Source: Azorhizobium sp965227945 (GTDB lineage: Bacteria; Pseudomonadota; Alphaproteobacteria; Rhizobiales; Xanthobacteraceae). From it: a stretch of 64,000 nucleotides of DNA. Positions within the stretch are counted from its first letter, which is position 1; the number at the start of each line of letters is the position of its first letter. The DNA lies in assembly GCA_965227945.1 (NCBI GenBank), contig CBDDGQ010000005.1, forward strand, positions 434,001-498,000. Direction: 5' to 3'. Made by a program: the position numbers and the translations under genes. Positions 52,648 through 60,684 of this stretch are shown piece by piece. The notes beneath the pieces were generated by a model. The model did no database searches. It was not told where the DNA came from and saw nothing but the letters and a program-made list of their open reading frames with translations.

Positions 52648-54789
52648 ATGTTGGCTCTTTTGCTGATTGTCGCCTGCGGACTTTTCGCCGTGGGATATGG
52701 GGTCTGGGCGGGACGGGCGGTCATGGCCGCCGACCCCGGGACGGCGCGGATGCAGGAAATCGCCGCCGCCATCGCCGAGGGTGCGCAGGCCTATCTGAAG
52801 CGGCAGTACACCACCATCGGCATTGTGGGCGTGGTGATCTTCGTCATCGTCGGGCTGTTGCTGGGCTGGCTGGTGGCCATCGGCTTTGCCGTCGGGGCGA
52901 TCCTGTCGGCCTTGGCCGGCTTCATCGGCATGAACGTCTCGGTCCGCGCCAATGTGCGCACCGCCCAGGCGGCCACCAAGTCCCTGGCGGGCGGGCTGGA
53001 CATCGCCTTCAAGGCGGGCGCGGTCACCGGCCTGCTGGTGGCGGGCCTCGCGCTGCTGGGGGTGACGGTCTATTTCGCCGTGCTCACCCGGACGCTGGGC
53101 TATGCGGTCACCGACCGCACCGTGGTGGATGCGCTGGTGGCGCTGGGCTTCGGTGCCTCGCTGATTTCCATTTTTGCGCGTCTGGGCGGCGGCATCTTCA
53201 CCAAGGGCGCCGACGTGGGCGGCGATCTGGTGGGCAAGGTGGAGGCGGGCATCCCGGAGGATGATCCGCGCAACCCGGCCACCATCGCCGACAACGTGGG
53301 CGACAATGTCGGCGACTGCGCCGGCATGGCCGCGGATCTGTTCGAGACCTATGTGGTGACCGTGGTCGCCACCATGGTGCTGGCCATCATCTTCTTCTCC
53401 GCCACCCCGGCGGTGCTGAACGCGCTGATCCTCTATCCTTTGGCCATCGGCGCCGTGTGCATCCTCACCTCGGTGGCGGGCACCTTCTTCGTCAAATTGG
53501 GGCCGACCTCCTCCATCATGGGCGCGCTCTACAAAGGGCTCGGCGCCACCGCCGGCCTCTCGGTGTTTGCCCTGGCCCTGGTGACCTGGCTGTTGCCGGG
53601 CTTTGGAACGATCGCGGGGGCCACCTTCACCGGCACGAGCCTGTTCCTGTCCGGCGTGGTGGGACTGGTGGTGACTGGGGCCATCGTGGTCATCACCGAA
53701 TATTACACCGGCACCGGCTTTCGCCCGGTGGTGTCTATCGCCCAGGCCTCGGTGACCGGGCATGGCACCAACATCATCCAGGGCTTGGCGATCTCGCTGG
53801 AATCCACCGCTCTGCCGACCCTGGTGATCATCGCCGGCATCCTGTGCGCCTATGGCCTCGCCGGACTGTTCGGCATCGCCATCGCGGCGACCACCATGCT
53901 GGCGCTGGCGGGGATGGTGGTGGCGCTGGATGCCTTCGGACCCGTCACCGACAATGCCGGCGGCATTGCGGAGATGGCCGGCCTGCCGCCGGAGGTGCGC
54001 CATTCCACCGATGCGCTGGACGCGGTGGGCAACACCACCAAGGCGGTCACCAAGGGCTATGCCATCGGCTCCGCCGGCCTCGGCGCTTTGGTGCTGTTCG
54101 CGGCTTATAATGCCGACCTGCGCTACTTCATCGCCCAGGCCACCCCCGGCAGCTATTTCGCCGGGGTGACGCCCAATTTCTCCCTGGAGAACCCCTATGT
54201 GGTGGTGGGCCTGCTGTTCGGCGGCCTCTTGCCCTTCCTGTTCGCCGCCATGGGCATGACGGCGGTGGGCCGGGCGGCCGGGGCCATCGTGGAAGAGGTG
54301 CGCCGGCAGTTTCGCGAGCATCCCGGCATCATGACCGGCACCGAAAAGCCGGACTATTCCCGCGCCGTGGACCTGCTCACCAAGGCGGCGATCAAGGAGA
54401 TGATCATCCCCTCCTTGCTGCCGGTGCTCTCGCCCATCGTCTGCTATTTCGTCATCTATGCGGTTGCGGGCGGCGGCGTCGGTGGCAAGTCGGCCGCCTT
54501 CTCGGCGGTGGGCGCCATGCTGCTGGGGGTGATCGTCACCGGCCTTTTCGTGGCCATCTCCATGACCTCCGGCGGCGGCGCCTGGGACAATGCCAAGAAG
54601 TCGTTCGAGGACGGCTTCGTGGACAAGGACGGGGTGCGCCACTTCAAGGGCTCGGATGCGCACAAGGCGTCCGTCACCGGCGACACGGTGGGCGATCCCT
54701 ACAAGGATACGGCCGGCCCCGCGGTCAATCCCATGATCAAGATCACCAACATCGTCGCGCTGCTGTTGCTGGCGGTGCTGGGGCACTAG
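52648..54789 (+). CDS. hppA: Membrane-bound proton-translocating pyrophosphatase (K+-independent)
   Basis: This 713-residue protein has about 16 membrane helices. It couples PPi hydrolysis to proton export. The substrate motifs DVGGDLVGKVEAGIPEDDPRNP and DNVGDNVGDCAGMAADLFE are intact, as are the later DNAGGIAEMAG and the C-terminal GGAWDNAKK. The residue in GNTTKAVTKG is lysine where K+-dependent enzymes have alanine, marking the K+-independent class. A GAAGGGG lies upstream of the ATG. Such pumps recover energy from biosynthetic PPi in alphaproteobacteria. It is followed by a hairpin-rich gap. Confidence 0.97.
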   Translation: MLALLLIVACGLFAVGYGVWAGRAVMAADPGTARMQEIAAAIAEGAQAYLKRQYTTIGIVGVVIFVIVGLLLGWLVAIGFAVGAILSALAGFIGMNVSVRANVRTAQAATKSLAGGLDIAFKAGAVTGLLVAGLALLGVTVYFAVLTRTLGYAVTDRTVVDALVALGFGASLISIFARLGGGIFTKGADVGGDLVGKVEAGIPEDDPRNPATIADNVGDNVGDCAGMAADLFETYVVTVVATMVLAIIFFSATPAVLNALILYPLAIGAVCILTSVAGTFFVKLGPTSSIMGALYKGLGATAGLSVFALALVTWLLPGFGTIAGATFTGTSLFLSGVVGLVVTGAIVVITEYYTGTGFRPVVSIAQASVTGHGTNIIQGLAISLESTALPTLVIIAGILCAYGLAGLFGIAIAATTMLALAGMVVALDAFGPVTDNAGGIAEMAGLPPEVRHSTDALDAVGNTTKAVTKGYAIGSAGLGALVLFAAYNADLRYFIAQATPGSYFAGVTPNFSLENPYVVVGLLFGGLLPFLFAAMGMTAVGRAAGAIVEEVRRQFREHPGIMTGTEKPDYSRAVDLLTKAAIKEMIIPSLLPVLSPIVCYFVIYAVAGGGVGGKSAAFSAVGAMLLGVIVTGLFVAISMTSGGGAWDNAKKSFEDGFVDKDGVRHFKGSDAHKASVTGDTVGDPYKDTAGPAVNPMIKITNIVALLLLAVLGH

Positions 54790-55131
54790 AGCCGGATCCG
54801 CTCAGGCTGATCAACCTGAGCGGTGACTCCGCCTCTCACCCTTTAATGGAGCATCGGAGCGCCGATGCTCCACGGGTGGGGCGTTTCCGGTTGCAGAATC
54901 TGAAGCGCGGCCATATCTGAGACCCAACACAGGATGACCGGCCGACCTGCGGTGCAGGCGGCCGGTCGTTCGGCCACGACGGGCGGGCGGATTGCCGCGC
55001 TCGCGCACCAGCCCGCCGCCTGACGCAGGGCGGCGGACTTTCATTGCGCCGCCCGATCGTGTAGGAACCGCCCAAATTGCGCGACCGGCCCAGCCGTCTG
55101 GCTCAGGTCCGGCGCGAGGATGATGGAATTC
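54790..55131. repeat. Hairpin-rich gap between hppA and secG
   Basis: No gene is seen here. Four hairpins follow one another: CCGCTCAGG/CCTGAGCGG (54798-54806 with 54815-54823), TGGAGCATCGG/CCGATGCTCCA (54847-54857 with 54862-54872), GACCGGCC/GGCCGGTC with inner CCTGC/GCAGG (54936-54967) and CCGCCGCC/GGCGGCGG (55013-55020 with 55029-55036). The first two have the look of REP-type intergenic repeats, but no second copy was seen in this window. Any could terminate hppA; none has a T run. Confidence 0.6.
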
Positions 55132-55536
55132 ATGCAGACCGTTCTGATCGTCATTCACCTGATGGTGGTGCTCGCGCTCATTGGCGTGGTGCTGATCCAG
55201 CGCTCCGAGGGCGGTGGCCTGGGCATCGGCGGCGGCGGCGGTGGTGGGGGCGGTGGCTTCTTCACGGCCCGCGGCACCGCCAACGTGCTGACCCGCGCCA
55301 CGGCGATCCTGGCGGCGCTGTTCTTCATCACCAGCCTGTCGCTGACCATCCTGGCCGGCTGGGGCCGCACCCCGGCCTCCATCCTGGCGCCGACCAACGG
55401 CCCGGCGGGCCCCAGCGTCCCGCAGAGCACCGGCGGCTCCATCCTCGACCAGATCCGTCCCCAGGGCGCAGGGCAGGGCACGCCCGCCCCGGCTCCGGCC
55501 GCCCCCTCGGGTCCCCAGGTTCCGAAGTCGCAGTGA
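55132..55536 (+). CDS. secG: Preprotein translocase subunit SecG
   Basis: The ATG at 55132 gives 134 residues and the usual family start MQTVLIVIHLM; two in-frame ATGs lie 9 and 12 bases upstream. Two membrane helices (about 1-22 and 52-74) flank a loop with the conserved VLIQRSEGGGLG. The loop then runs to ten consecutive glycines, longer than usual, before FFTARGTANVLTRATAILA. The C-terminal 50 residues are Pro/Ala/Gly-rich and divergent. SecG assists SecYE during protein export. It is followed by pyrG, a conserved alphaproteobacterial order. Confidence 0.94.
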   Translation: MQTVLIVIHLMVVLALIGVVLIQRSEGGGLGIGGGGGGGGGGFFTARGTANVLTRATAILAALFFITSLSLTILAGWGRTPASILAPTNGPAGPSVPQSTGGSILDQIRPQGAGQGTPAPAPAAPSGPQVPKSQ

Positions 55537-55644
55537 TCGCCACGCCGCGGTCCTGCGCGGCGTGAAGTTCTCCACAGGCGAGGCGGTGTCCCTAGGGCAT
55601 CGCTGCTCGCCGAATCGCGTTTGTGCGGAGTAAGGTCGAAGCCC

Positions 55645-57273
55645 ATGGCGCGCTATATCTTCATCACAGGCGGCGTCGTGTCCTCCCTTGGCAAGGGCCT
55701 CGCCTCCGCAGCTCTGGGCGCGCTTCTCCAGGCGCGCGGCTACACTGTCCGGCTGCGCAAGCTGGACCCCTATCTGAACGTGGATCCGGGCACCATGAGC
55801 CCGTATCAGCACGGCGAGGTGTTCGTCACCGACGACGGCGCGGAGACCGATCTCGATCTCGGTCATTACGAGCGCTTCACCGGTCATCCGGCCACCAAGA
55901 AAGACAACATCACCACCGGCCGCATCTATCAGGACATCCTGACCAAGGAGCGCCGGGGCGACTATCTCGGCGCCACCATCCAGGTGATCCCCCACGTCAC
56001 GAACGGCATCAAGGACTTCGTGCTGGACGGCAACGAAGGCTTCGACTTCGTGCTGATCGAGGTGGGCGGCACGGTGGGCGACATCGAGGGGCTGCCCTTC
56101 TTCGAGGCGACCCGCCAGCTCAAGAACGAGCTGCCGCGCAACCACGCCATCTTCATCCACCTCACCTTGCTGCCCTTCATCCCCTCTGCCGGGGAACTGA
56201 AGACAAAGCCGACGCAGCATTCGGTGAAGGAGCTGCGCTCCATCGGCATCCAGCCGGACATCCTGCTCTGCCGCACCGATCGCGAGATCCCCCGCGAGGA
56301 GCGGCGCAAGCTGTCGCTGTTCTGCAATGTGCGGGAGAGCGCGGTCATCGAGGCGCGGGACGTGGACAATATCTACGCCGTGCCCGCCTCCTATCACGCG
56401 GAAGGGCTGGATACCGAAGTGCTGTCCGCCTTCGGCATCGAGCCGGCGCCGGCGCCGAACCTGACGCGCTGGTCCACCATCGAGCAGCGGGTGCGCAATC
56501 CCGAGGGCGAAGTCACCATCGCCATCGTCGGCAAATATACCGGCCTGAAGGACGCCTATAAATCGCTGATCGAGGCCCTGGCCCACGGCGGCATCGCCAA
56601 CAAGGTGAAGGTGAACCTCGACTGGATCGAAAGCGAGACCTTCGAGACCGAAGATCCGGCGCCCTTCCTGGAGCATGTCCACGGCATCCTGGTTCCCGGC
56701 GGCTTCGGCCAGCGCGGCGCCGAGGGCAAGATCAAGGCGGCGCAATTCGCCCGCGAGCGGGCCGTGCCCTATTTCGGCATCTGCTTCGGCATGCAGATGG
56801 CGGTGATCGAGGCGGCCCGGAACCTCGCCCACATCAAGCACGCCAATTCCACCGAGTTCGGCGAGACCTCGGAGCCGGTGGTGGGCCTGCTCACCGAATG
56901 GCTCAAGGGCAATGAACTGGAGCGCCGTTCGGCGGCGGGCGACCTGGGCGGCACCATGCGGCTCGGCGCCTATCTGGCGCAATTGGCCGAAGGCAGCCGG
57001 GTGGCGGGCATCTATGGCGGGGCGGAAATCTCCGAGCGCCATCGTCACCGCTATGAGGTGAACACCGCCTACAAGGAGCGGCTCGAAGAGCACGGCATGC
57101 GTTTCTCCGGCATGTCGCCGGACGGCCTGCTGCCGGAGATCGTCGAATATGCCAATCACCCCTGGTTCATCGGCGTGCAGTTCCATCCGGAACTAAAATC
57201 GCGCCCGTTCCAGCCGCATCCTCTGTTCGCGTCCTTCATCGGGGCGGCCATCGAGCAGAGCCGGCTGGTCTGA
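55645..57273 (+). CDS. pyrG: CTP synthase
   Basis: This 542-residue enzyme aminates UTP to CTP using glutamine. The synthetase domain (about 1-265) begins RYIFITGGVVSSLGKGL and has GGTVGDIEG and RLRKLDPYLNVDPGTMSP. The class I glutaminase domain (about 290-540) has the oxyanion VPGGFG, the nucleophile cysteine in GICFGMQ and the His-Glu pair in FHPE. Length matches the family. The gene keeps its usual place after secG; kdsA, normally next, is displaced by a VOC gene, gdx and vapBC. Confidence 0.98.
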   Translation: MARYIFITGGVVSSLGKGLASAALGALLQARGYTVRLRKLDPYLNVDPGTMSPYQHGEVFVTDDGAETDLDLGHYERFTGHPATKKDNITTGRIYQDILTKERRGDYLGATIQVIPHVTNGIKDFVLDGNEGFDFVLIEVGGTVGDIEGLPFFEATRQLKNELPRNHAIFIHLTLLPFIPSAGELKTKPTQHSVKELRSIGIQPDILLCRTDREIPREERRKLSLFCNVRESAVIEARDVDNIYAVPASYHAEGLDTEVLSAFGIEPAPAPNLTRWSTIEQRVRNPEGEVTIAIVGKYTGLKDAYKSLIEALAHGGIANKVKVNLDWIESETFETEDPAPFLEHVHGILVPGGFGQRGAEGKIKAAQFARERAVPYFGICFGMQMAVIEAARNLAHIKHANSTEFGETSEPVVGLLTEWLKGNELERRSAAGDLGGTMRLGAYLAQLAEGSRVAGIYGGAEISERHRHRYEVNTAYKERLEEHGMRFSGMSPDGLLPEIVEYANHPWFIGVQFHPELKSRPFQPHPLFASFIGAAIEQSRLV

Positions 57274-57287
57274 AGAAGGAAATCTCC

Positions 57288-58166
57288 ATGCGTCGCGGCC
57301 TCGATCACGTCGTCCATCTGGTGCGGGATCTGGATGCGGCGGGGGAAATCTACGATCTGCTGGGCTTCACGGTGGGGGCGCGCAACCGCCACCCCTGGGG
57401 CACGCACAACCGCATCGTGCAGATGCCCGGCTTCTTCATCGAGCTGCTGCAAGTGGCCGAGCCGGAGAAGATTCCCGACGCGGCCGCCGGGCATTTTTCC
57501 TTCGGCGCCTTCAATCGCGACTTTCTCGCCCGCCAGGGCGAGGGCCTGTCCATGCTGGCCTTCGAGGGCCGCGATCCGGCGGCGGAGAAGGCCACCTTCG
57601 ATGCGGCCGGGGCCGGCGGCTTCGACGTGTTCGATTTCGCCCGCAAGGCGCGGGGCGCCGATGGCGCCGAGCTGGACGTGGGATTCTCGCTGGCCTTCGC
57701 GCAGGATCCGGTGCCGTCCACGGCCGGCTTCTTCACCTGTACCCAGCGCCAGCCGGACAATTTCTGGTCCCCCCAGATGCAGCGCCACGCCAATGGCGTG
57801 ACCGGCGTTGCGGGCGTGGTGCTGGTGGCAGAGAGCCCGCTGGATCATCTGAGCTTCATCGACACCTTGTGCGACTCGACCCCGCGCCGGGCCAGCGACG
57901 GCTGGTATGTGGCGCAGACCCCGCGCGGCGCCATCGACCTGATGACCCCCGCCTTGTTCACCGAGCGCCATGCGGTGGCAGCGCCCGCCGGCGAAGGGCT
58001 GCGGCTGGCGGCGGTGCGGTTCAATTCGCCCGGCGCGGCGGATCTGCGGCGCGGCCTGCTGGCGCGGAACATGGTGGAGGAGCAGATCCAGGGCAATGTG
58101 GTGGTGCCGCCGCGCTCCGCCATGGGCGCGACCCTGGTGATCGAGCGGCCCGCCGACGCGGCGTGA
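57288..58166 (+). CDS. VOC-superfamily (glyoxalase-like) protein
   Basis: This 292-residue protein starts with GLDHVVHLVRDLDAAGEIYDLLGF, the typical opening of a vicinal-oxygen-chelate beta-alpha-beta-beta-beta module. A second divergent module occupies about 160-285. Similar single-chain proteins are annotated as glyoxalase-like domain proteins with unknown substrate. GAAGGA lies upstream of the ATG, 14 bp after pyrG, so it may be co-transcribed with it. The metal-binding set cannot be assigned confidently by eye. Confidence 0.8.
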   Translation: MRRGLDHVVHLVRDLDAAGEIYDLLGFTVGARNRHPWGTHNRIVQMPGFFIELLQVAEPEKIPDAAAGHFSFGAFNRDFLARQGEGLSMLAFEGRDPAAEKATFDAAGAGGFDVFDFARKARGADGAELDVGFSLAFAQDPVPSTAGFFTCTQRQPDNFWSPQMQRHANGVTGVAGVVLVAESPLDHLSFIDTLCDSTPRRASDGWYVAQTPRGAIDLMTPALFTERHAVAAPAGEGLRLAAVRFNSPGAADLRRGLLARNMVEEQIQGNVVVPPRSAMGATLVIERPADAA

Positions 58167-58280
58167 GCCGCCGGCAGGACCTTCCGGCCGCCGTCGACGC
58201 GGCAAGGCCCCTTGATCTTGCGGCGAAAATCCCCAGATTGGTCCGGCCTCCCGGCGCGCTGCGGCGGGATCGGCCCCCCG

Positions 58281-58329
58281 GCGCGGACGACCGCGTGCGC
58301 TGATCCCTTTGGGCGAGGACGACCCCGCC
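58281..58329 (+). promoter_or_regulatory. Guanidine-II (mini-ykkC) riboswitch
   Basis: Two small hairpins carry identical ACGA tetraloops: CGCGG-ACGA-CCGCG (58282-58295) and GGCG-A-GG-ACGA-CC-C-CGCC (58312-58329, with one A-C mismatch). They are 16 bases apart. This is the defining pattern of guanidine-II riboswitches, where two ACGR-loop hairpins form a loop-loop pair around guanidinium. The gene behind it encodes a guanidinium exporter, and the GGAG ribosome site (58336-58339) starts 7 bases after the second hairpin. It should switch translation on when guanidine rises. Confidence 0.9.
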
Positions 58330-58348
58330 AAGTGCGGAGTGCGATCCC

Positions 58349-58669
58349 ATGGCTTGGATCATCCTGTTCGCGGCTGGCCTCATGGAAGTGGGCTGGGCCA
58401 TCGGCCTCAAGCAATCGGCCGGCTTCACCCGGCTGTGGCCCTCGGTCTTCACCGTGGCCAGCATCGTGGTGAGCCTGTTCCTGCTGTCGCTGGCCATCAA
58501 GGACCTGCCCATCGGCACCGCTTATGCGGTGTGGTCAGGCATCGGCATGGTGGGCGTGGCGGTGGTGGGCATCGTGGCCTTTGGCGAATCCATGGACCCG
58601 CTACGGCTGGTGTCCATCGGCCTCATCGGCGCCGGCATCGTCGGCCTGAACCTGGCGGGCGGGCACTAG
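58349..58669 (+). CDS. gdx: Guanidinium exporter, SMR family
   Basis: This 106-residue protein has four membrane helices and works as a dual-topology dimer. The residues known to bind guanidinium and protons in Gdx-type SMR proteins are all present: E13, S42, Y59 and W62. So are G10 and W16 and the Gdx-type phrase WAIGLKQSAGFTRLWPS. That separates it from EmrE-like drug exporters (older name sugE). It exports guanidinium in exchange for protons. The guanidine-II riboswitch directly upstream independently supports the substrate. Monocistronic, followed by vapC on the other strand. Confidence 0.96.
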   Translation: MAWIILFAAGLMEVGWAIGLKQSAGFTRLWPSVFTVASIVVSLFLLSLAIKDLPIGTAYAVWSGIGMVGVAVVGIVAFGESMDPLRLVSIGLIGAGIVGLNLAGGH

Positions 58670-58753
58670 GGTCCAACCCTTCCTCTGGTGCCGGCAGCCT
58701 GAGCGGCGGGGCATGTCTGTAGGCTCGCCCTGTCCGGGCGGGCCTTGCCCTGC

Positions 58754-59218
58754 TCAGCCGGGCGGAAGGCTGGCGAAGGGGTCATGAACCGCAAGGCCTA
58801 AGGGCGCGAAGTCCTTCAGATTGCGGGTGAGAAGAACCATGCCATTCGCGGCCGTTATGCCCGCGATGGCCATGTCCGCGTAGCCGGGGCTGCGGCCGGC
58901 CGCCAGAGCCACATCCATGAGCCGCCCGGTTTCCATGGCGGCGGCCTGATCGAGGGGCAGGATGCGGTCGGCATAGTGATGACGCACCAGGGAGAACCAC
59001 GCCCCGAGCTGCGACGCCTTTCGGGTCTCGCCCATTCGCTGGCATTTGGCGATGCCGCTCACGATTTCGGACAGGGTGATGGCGGACATATGCAGCAGAT
59101 GACTGTTGCGGGTCAGCCAGTCCACAAGACCCCCGTTCGCCGCCGCCAGAGTGGGAACGGTCGCGCTGATGACATTGGTATCAAGAACGTACTTCACTGG
59201 AAGAACGCTTGTTTGCAT
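58754..59218 (-). CDS. vapC: PIN-domain toxin of a VapBC system
   Basis: From MQTSVLPVKY the toxin has 154 residues. PIN-domain acidic residues occur in YVLDTNVIS, TLSEIVSGI and GYADMAIAGI, with the closing LLTRNLKDF. This fits a Mg2+-dependent ribonuclease that cuts tRNA or rRNA in this family. The start lies 4 bp after the antitoxin stop, so they are translated together. A longer open frame upstream overlaps the antitoxin and is not favoured. The pair sits inside the otherwise conserved pyrG-kdsA block. Confidence 0.9.
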   Translation of the reverse strand: MQTSVLPVKYVLDTNVISATVPTLAAANGGLVDWLTRNSHLLHMSAITLSEIVSGIAKCQRMGETRKASQLGAWFSLVRHHYADRILPLDQAAAMETGRLMDVALAAGRSPGYADMAIAGITAANGMVLLTRNLKDFAPLGLAVHDPFASLPPG

Positions 59219-59222
59219 GGAG

Positions 59223-59468
59223 TTAGAACCCCGAGGTCCGCGGCGGTGAGGTGTCGCGTTCCGGAATCTCATCAAACGCCTGTGGCGGATGGCTCATCAG
59301 CCAACCGAACGACGGGACCTCCTGGGTCAAGCGATTGTACTCGGCCCAGGAGAGGACAACGGCCTGAGGCTTTCCCCGGCGGGTGATCAGGACAGGATCG
59401 CCGTCCATCGCTTGATCGACGACTTTGCTGAGGTTTTCCTTGGCCTCTCGCAGAAGCATCGTGTGCAT
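59223..59468 (-). CDS. vapB: Phd/YefM-type antitoxin
   Basis: This 81-residue protein has the Phd/YefM fold pattern: an N-terminal DNA-binding part with REAKENLSKVVDQAMDGDPVLITRRGKPQAVVLSW-like wording (VLITRRGKPQAVVL, WAEYNRL), then a C-terminal toxin-binding tail rich in Pro, Asp and Glu. It should neutralise the PIN toxin encoded 4 bp downstream and repress its own promoter. An ATG three codons in is an alternative start. The flanking DNA is somewhat lower in GC than the housekeeping genes. Confidence 0.9.
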   Translation of the reverse strand: MHTMLLREAKENLSKVVDQAMDGDPVLITRRGKPQAVVLSWAEYNRLTQEVPSFGWLMSHPPQAFDEIPERDTSPPRTSGF

Positions 59469-59814
59469 GTGGCTGTGCTCCTCGCGCTTAGGACTTGGTT
59501 GATCGTGCTCTATGCATGGGGGTGTTCAGTTCCGCTTCATGCCCTTCCGATCTTGACGACTTCCCGCCCGTCTCTGCCGGTGCGTGAGGGAGCCTTTCGC
59601 ATCAAGCCTCATTTCGTGACTACAATGGTCATTGTACGCCGAAATCGTTTCTCCACCAGGGGTATCGGCGGATCTTAAGGCGCCGGGCGCCGTGCCGCAT
59701 GGCAGGCAGGCCCTCCGGGGCGCATCCCGGGCAGAGGCGCCGCTTTCCTGCCGCCCGCGCTTTCTCTATGAAGCGGCAGCGGCGGGGCTCTGGTGTCCGC
59801 CGGAAGGAGACAGC
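59469..59814. promoter_or_regulatory. vapBC-kdsA divergent region with a 16-bp inverted repeat
   Basis: TACAATG and CATTGTA (59621-59636) form a perfect 7-bp inverted repeat with a GT centre, the shape of a dimeric repressor site. It lies about 150 bp from vapB and 180 bp from kdsA, so either could be its target. No gene is recognised in this 346-bp stretch. Confidence 0.5.
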
Positions 59815-60681
59815 ATGACGCGCGCCGACACCCCCGTTGAGCCGCAGTCCGTGGTGGAGGTGGGCAAGGCCCGCATCGGCAATGGCCTGCCCCTGGCGCT
59901 GATCGCCGGCCCCTGCCAGATGGAAAGCCGCGCCCATGCGCTGGAGACCGCCGCCGCGCTGAAGGAGATCGCCGCCCGGCGCGGCATCGGCCTCATCTAC
60001 AAATCCTCCTTCGACAAGGCCAACCGCACCTCGGTGAATGCCGCCCGCGGCATGGGGCTGGACGCCGCGCTGCCGGTGTTCGCGGAAATCCGCGAGAGCC
60101 TCGGCTTGCCGGTGCTCACCGACGTGCATGAGGTCGACCAGTGCGCCCCGGTGGGCGAGGTGGTGGATGTGCTCCAGATCCCGGCCTTCCTGTGCCGGCA
60201 GACCGACCTGCTCATCGCCGCCGCCCATACCGGGCGGGTGGTGAATGTGAAGAAGGGCCAGTTCCTGGCGCCCTGGGACATGACCAATGTGGTGGCCAAG
60301 CTCACCGGCGCCGGCAACGGCCAGGTGATGGTGACCGAGCGCGGCGTGTCGTTCGGCTACAACACCTTGGTGTCCGACATGCGGGCGCTGCCGATCCTGG
60401 CCCAGAGCACCGGGTCGCCGGTGGTGTTCGATGCCACCCATTCGGTGCAGCAGCCGGGCGGCAAGGGCTCGTCCTCCGGCGGGCAGCGGGAGTTCGTGCC
60501 GGTGCTGGCGCGCGCCGCGGTGGCCATCGGCGTGGCGGCGGTGTTCATCGAGACCCATCCCGATCCCGACCATGCCCCCTCCGACGGCCCGAACATGGTG
60601 CCGCTGAGGGATCTGGAGGCGCTGATCGCGCTGCTGCAGCAGATCGACGCCATCGCCAAGGCCTATCCGGTGGCCATCTGA
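59815..60681 (+). CDS. kdsA: 3-deoxy-8-phosphooctulonate (KDO-8-P) synthase
   Basis: This 288-residue aldolase joins phosphoenolpyruvate and arabinose 5-phosphate, the first committed step to the KDO of lipopolysaccharide. LIAGPCQMES near the start carries cysteine where E. coli has asparagine, indicating a metal-dependent KdsA. YKSSFDKANRTS, TDVHE, IPAFLCRQTDLL, TERGVSFGYNTLVSDMR, DATHSVQQPGG and HPDPDHAPSDGPN are all family motifs. GGAAGGAGA before the ATG fixes the start; the open frame upstream is not conserved. Normally between pyrG and eno, as here with insertions. Confidence 0.97.
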   Translation: MTRADTPVEPQSVVEVGKARIGNGLPLALIAGPCQMESRAHALETAAALKEIAARRGIGLIYKSSFDKANRTSVNAARGMGLDAALPVFAEIRESLGLPVLTDVHEVDQCAPVGEVVDVLQIPAFLCRQTDLLIAAAHTGRVVNVKKGQFLAPWDMTNVVAKLTGAGNGQVMVTERGVSFGYNTLVSDMRALPILAQSTGSPVVFDATHSVQQPGGKGSSSGGQREFVPVLARAAVAIGVAAVFIETHPDPDHAPSDGPNMVPLRDLEALIALLQQIDAIAKAYPVAI

Positions 60682-60684
60682 GCC

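Noticed and set aside
51166..54786. Open frame of 1206 codons on the minus strand
   Set aside because: It is antisense to the aminotransferase and hppA, with histidine/arginine-rich low-complexity product and no domain.
54811..57186. Open frame of 791 codons on the minus strand
   Set aside because: Antisense to secG and pyrG; product has antisense-type composition.
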